Source: Phaeovulum molybdatiresistens
GTDB lineage: Bacteria; Pseudomonadota; Alphaproteobacteria; Rhodobacterales; Rhodobacteraceae
NCBI RefSeq assembly: GCF_023544865.1
Contig: NZ_JAMJFX010000013.1
Span: forward strand, 27,429-91,428
Direction of reading: 5' to 3'
DNA: 64,000 bases
In this document: one piece after another, positions 63,122 through 64,000 of the stretch
Layout of the letters: each line of letters opens with the position of its first letter
Numbering within the stretch: position 1 is the stretch's first letter
Translations under genes and position numbers: made by a program
The notes under the pieces: model-generated
Seen by the model: the letters and a program-made list of their open reading frames with translations, nothing else
Database searches by the model: none
What the model was told of the DNA's origin: nothing

Positions 63122-64000
63122 CTAGCAGGCCGCTGAAGAAGTCGGTTATGCAGAACGGTTTCCTTTCGGCGCAACTGTCCGGGTTTGGCTTCGGGCGCCT
63201 TGGCGCAGAAAGCATGCCTGTTTGGCGCGGTTTGCCATCGTCACGCAGCCAGCAGCCGGGGTAGTCGGGCGAGGTTGTTGGCGGCCATCGTCAAGATGAA
63301 GCGGGAGCGCACCCGTTCGAGGCCGCGATAGACGGTCTGTGCCATGCCGCCGACGGTCTTGGCCCAGCCGAAAGCCTCTTCGATCCGTTTGCGGTGCTTG
63401 ATCGACAGGGCATATCCCTTGTGCCGGGTGGTTCTGGCGTCGATTGCTGAATATCTGGATTTCTGCGCGACATGCGGGGTGACACAGGCCTGCCTGAGAT
63501 CAGCGACGAACTCGGCCGCGTCGAAGCCCTTGTCGGCGCCCAGCGTCAACTGTCGGGTCGACCCCGGGGAATGGCGATGGATCATGTCCAGCGCAGCGCG
63601 CCGTTCCGCATGCCCGTCGGCCTGGGTCAGGTCGCCCTGCACGATCAGGCCCGAGCGGTTCTCCATCAGCGCATGACCCATGAAGCAGAGCATGGCGCCG
63701 GTGCCGGGAGACTTTTTGTAGAGCCGGGCATCGGGGTCGGTGGTCGAGGCATGGGTGGCATTGGACCGCTTCTCGCCGCGGAAATCGACCTCTGCATTGC
63801 GGCTCTGGCGGCTGGGGCGGGGCATCGGGGCGGTCTCGGCTTCGGTGGGTTCGGTCTGAACTTCCGCAGTGGCGTCGGATGCGGGCGGGCTGCCCGGGTC
63901 GTCATCGGGTGGGCTGTCGCTGGCCTTCGGCTGGAAGCTCTTCATCGAGGCCCAGGCCTTCACCAGCGTGCCGTCGACCGAGAAGTGATCATCCGACAGA
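63122..64000 (-). mobile_element. Insertion sequence, IS5-type, running off the window
   Basis: Contains a DDE transposase 3' part. The likely outer end is at 63126 (CAGGCCGCTGAAGAAGTCGG), right after CTAG at 63122-63125, which fits the 4-base YTAR target used by IS5-group elements. The other end is beyond base 64000, so neither inverted repeats nor the target duplication can be checked. Confidence 0.6.
63241..64000 (-). CDS. IS5-family transposase, 5' end cut by window
   Basis: The frame is open to the window end; about 253 C-terminal residues are seen. It starts near the first catalytic Asp (DDHFSVDGTLVKAWASMKSF), followed by a low-complexity Pro/Glu/Ser/Asp insert, DFRGEKRSNATHASTTDPDA, a second Asp in LTLGADKGFDAAEFV, and the last Glu in KHRKRIEEAFGWAKTVGG, ending FILTMAANNLARLPRLLA. 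The DDE set seems intact, so the element may be active or recent. Confidence 0.9.
   Translation of the reverse strand, partial: LSDDHFSVDGTLVKAWASMKSFQPKASDSPPDDDPGSPPASDATAEVQTEPTEAETAPMPRPSRQSRNAEVDFRGEKRSNATHASTTDPDARLYKKSPGTGAMLCFMGHALMENRSGLIVQGDLTQADGHAERRAALDMIHRHSPGSTRQLTLGADKGFDAAEFVADLRQACVTPHVAQKSRYSAIDARTTRHKGYALSIKHRKRIEEAFGWAKTVGGMAQTVYRGLERVRSRFILTMAANNLARLPRLLAA

Noticed and set aside
63030..63240. Small reverse frame before the transposase
   Set aside because: It crosses the insertion-sequence boundary and has no coding character; the stretch is the IS end and flanking DNA.

Overview
The window is high-GC chromosomal DNA from an alphaproteobacterium, most likely of the family Rhodobacteraceae. 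This is read from gene content, gene order (dnaQ-coaE-aroE-maf / hemJ-rho-mnmE-mnmG-rsmG-parA-parB, hemD-mic60-hemY, gpsA-tsaD), protein wording and a family-typical intergenic repeat. No species is claimed. Almost all of it is conserved core chromosome; only the last 1.2 kb looks mobile.

Layout. 1-12 kb: the 3' part of gltB, a Hint-domain protein, mtgA, tRNA-Pro(CGG), a Na/phosphate cotransporter, leuB, an NAD-epimerase, an endonuclease/phosphatase-fold protein and a membrane protein. 12-20 kb: leuCD; then a forward run rsfS-rlmH-gpmI-envC-ctpA-rppH (ribosome, glycolysis, envelope). 20-24 kb: nadABC (de novo NAD). 24-31.6 kb: a tightly overlapped reverse operon of a TAXI-type TRAP transporter (binding protein and fused permease), a DUF1850 protein, L-2-hydroxyglutarate oxidase and a DctB/DctD-like two-component pair. 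I read this as a self-regulated uptake-and-oxidation system for a C5 hydroxy- or dicarboxylate.

31.7-42 kb is the replication-origin region. dnaQ-coaE-aroE-maf run leftwards and hemJ-rho-mnmE-mnmG-rsmG-parA-parB run rightwards from a 403-bp gap with two perfect DnaA boxes, two weaker ones and an AT-rich tract: a strong oriC candidate. Two perfect 16-bp parS palindromes lie inside coding sequence 3-5 kb to the right, and the best mnmG start codon lies in the centre of the first one. ParA and ParB are encoded just beyond.

42-53 kb: DUF454, hemW, a RidA-like protein, rdgB and rph (reverse), hrcA-grpE (forward), mutS (reverse), maeB and a ribokinase-family gene (forward). 53-59 kb: a reverse pstB-phoU-phoB cluster preceded by a Pho-box-like repeat but without pstSCA or phoR, then a CbiX-like chelatase and tsaD-gpsA-yciI-EVE. 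59-63 kb: hemD-mic60-hemY (forward; tetrapyrroles and envelope organisation). The right end has a truncated tRNA-Thr copy, an intact tRNA-Thr(CGT) framed by an 11-bp inverted repeat, and the 3' part of an IS5-type insertion sequence that runs off the window.

A 52-bp intergenic repeat (hairpin plus a conserved tail) occurs twice with one mismatch and a third time in a diverged form. I see no CRISPR array, defence island, prophage or biosynthetic cluster. The least described items are the TAXI/LhgO/DctBD operon, the rsfS start region and the tRNA-Thr locus.
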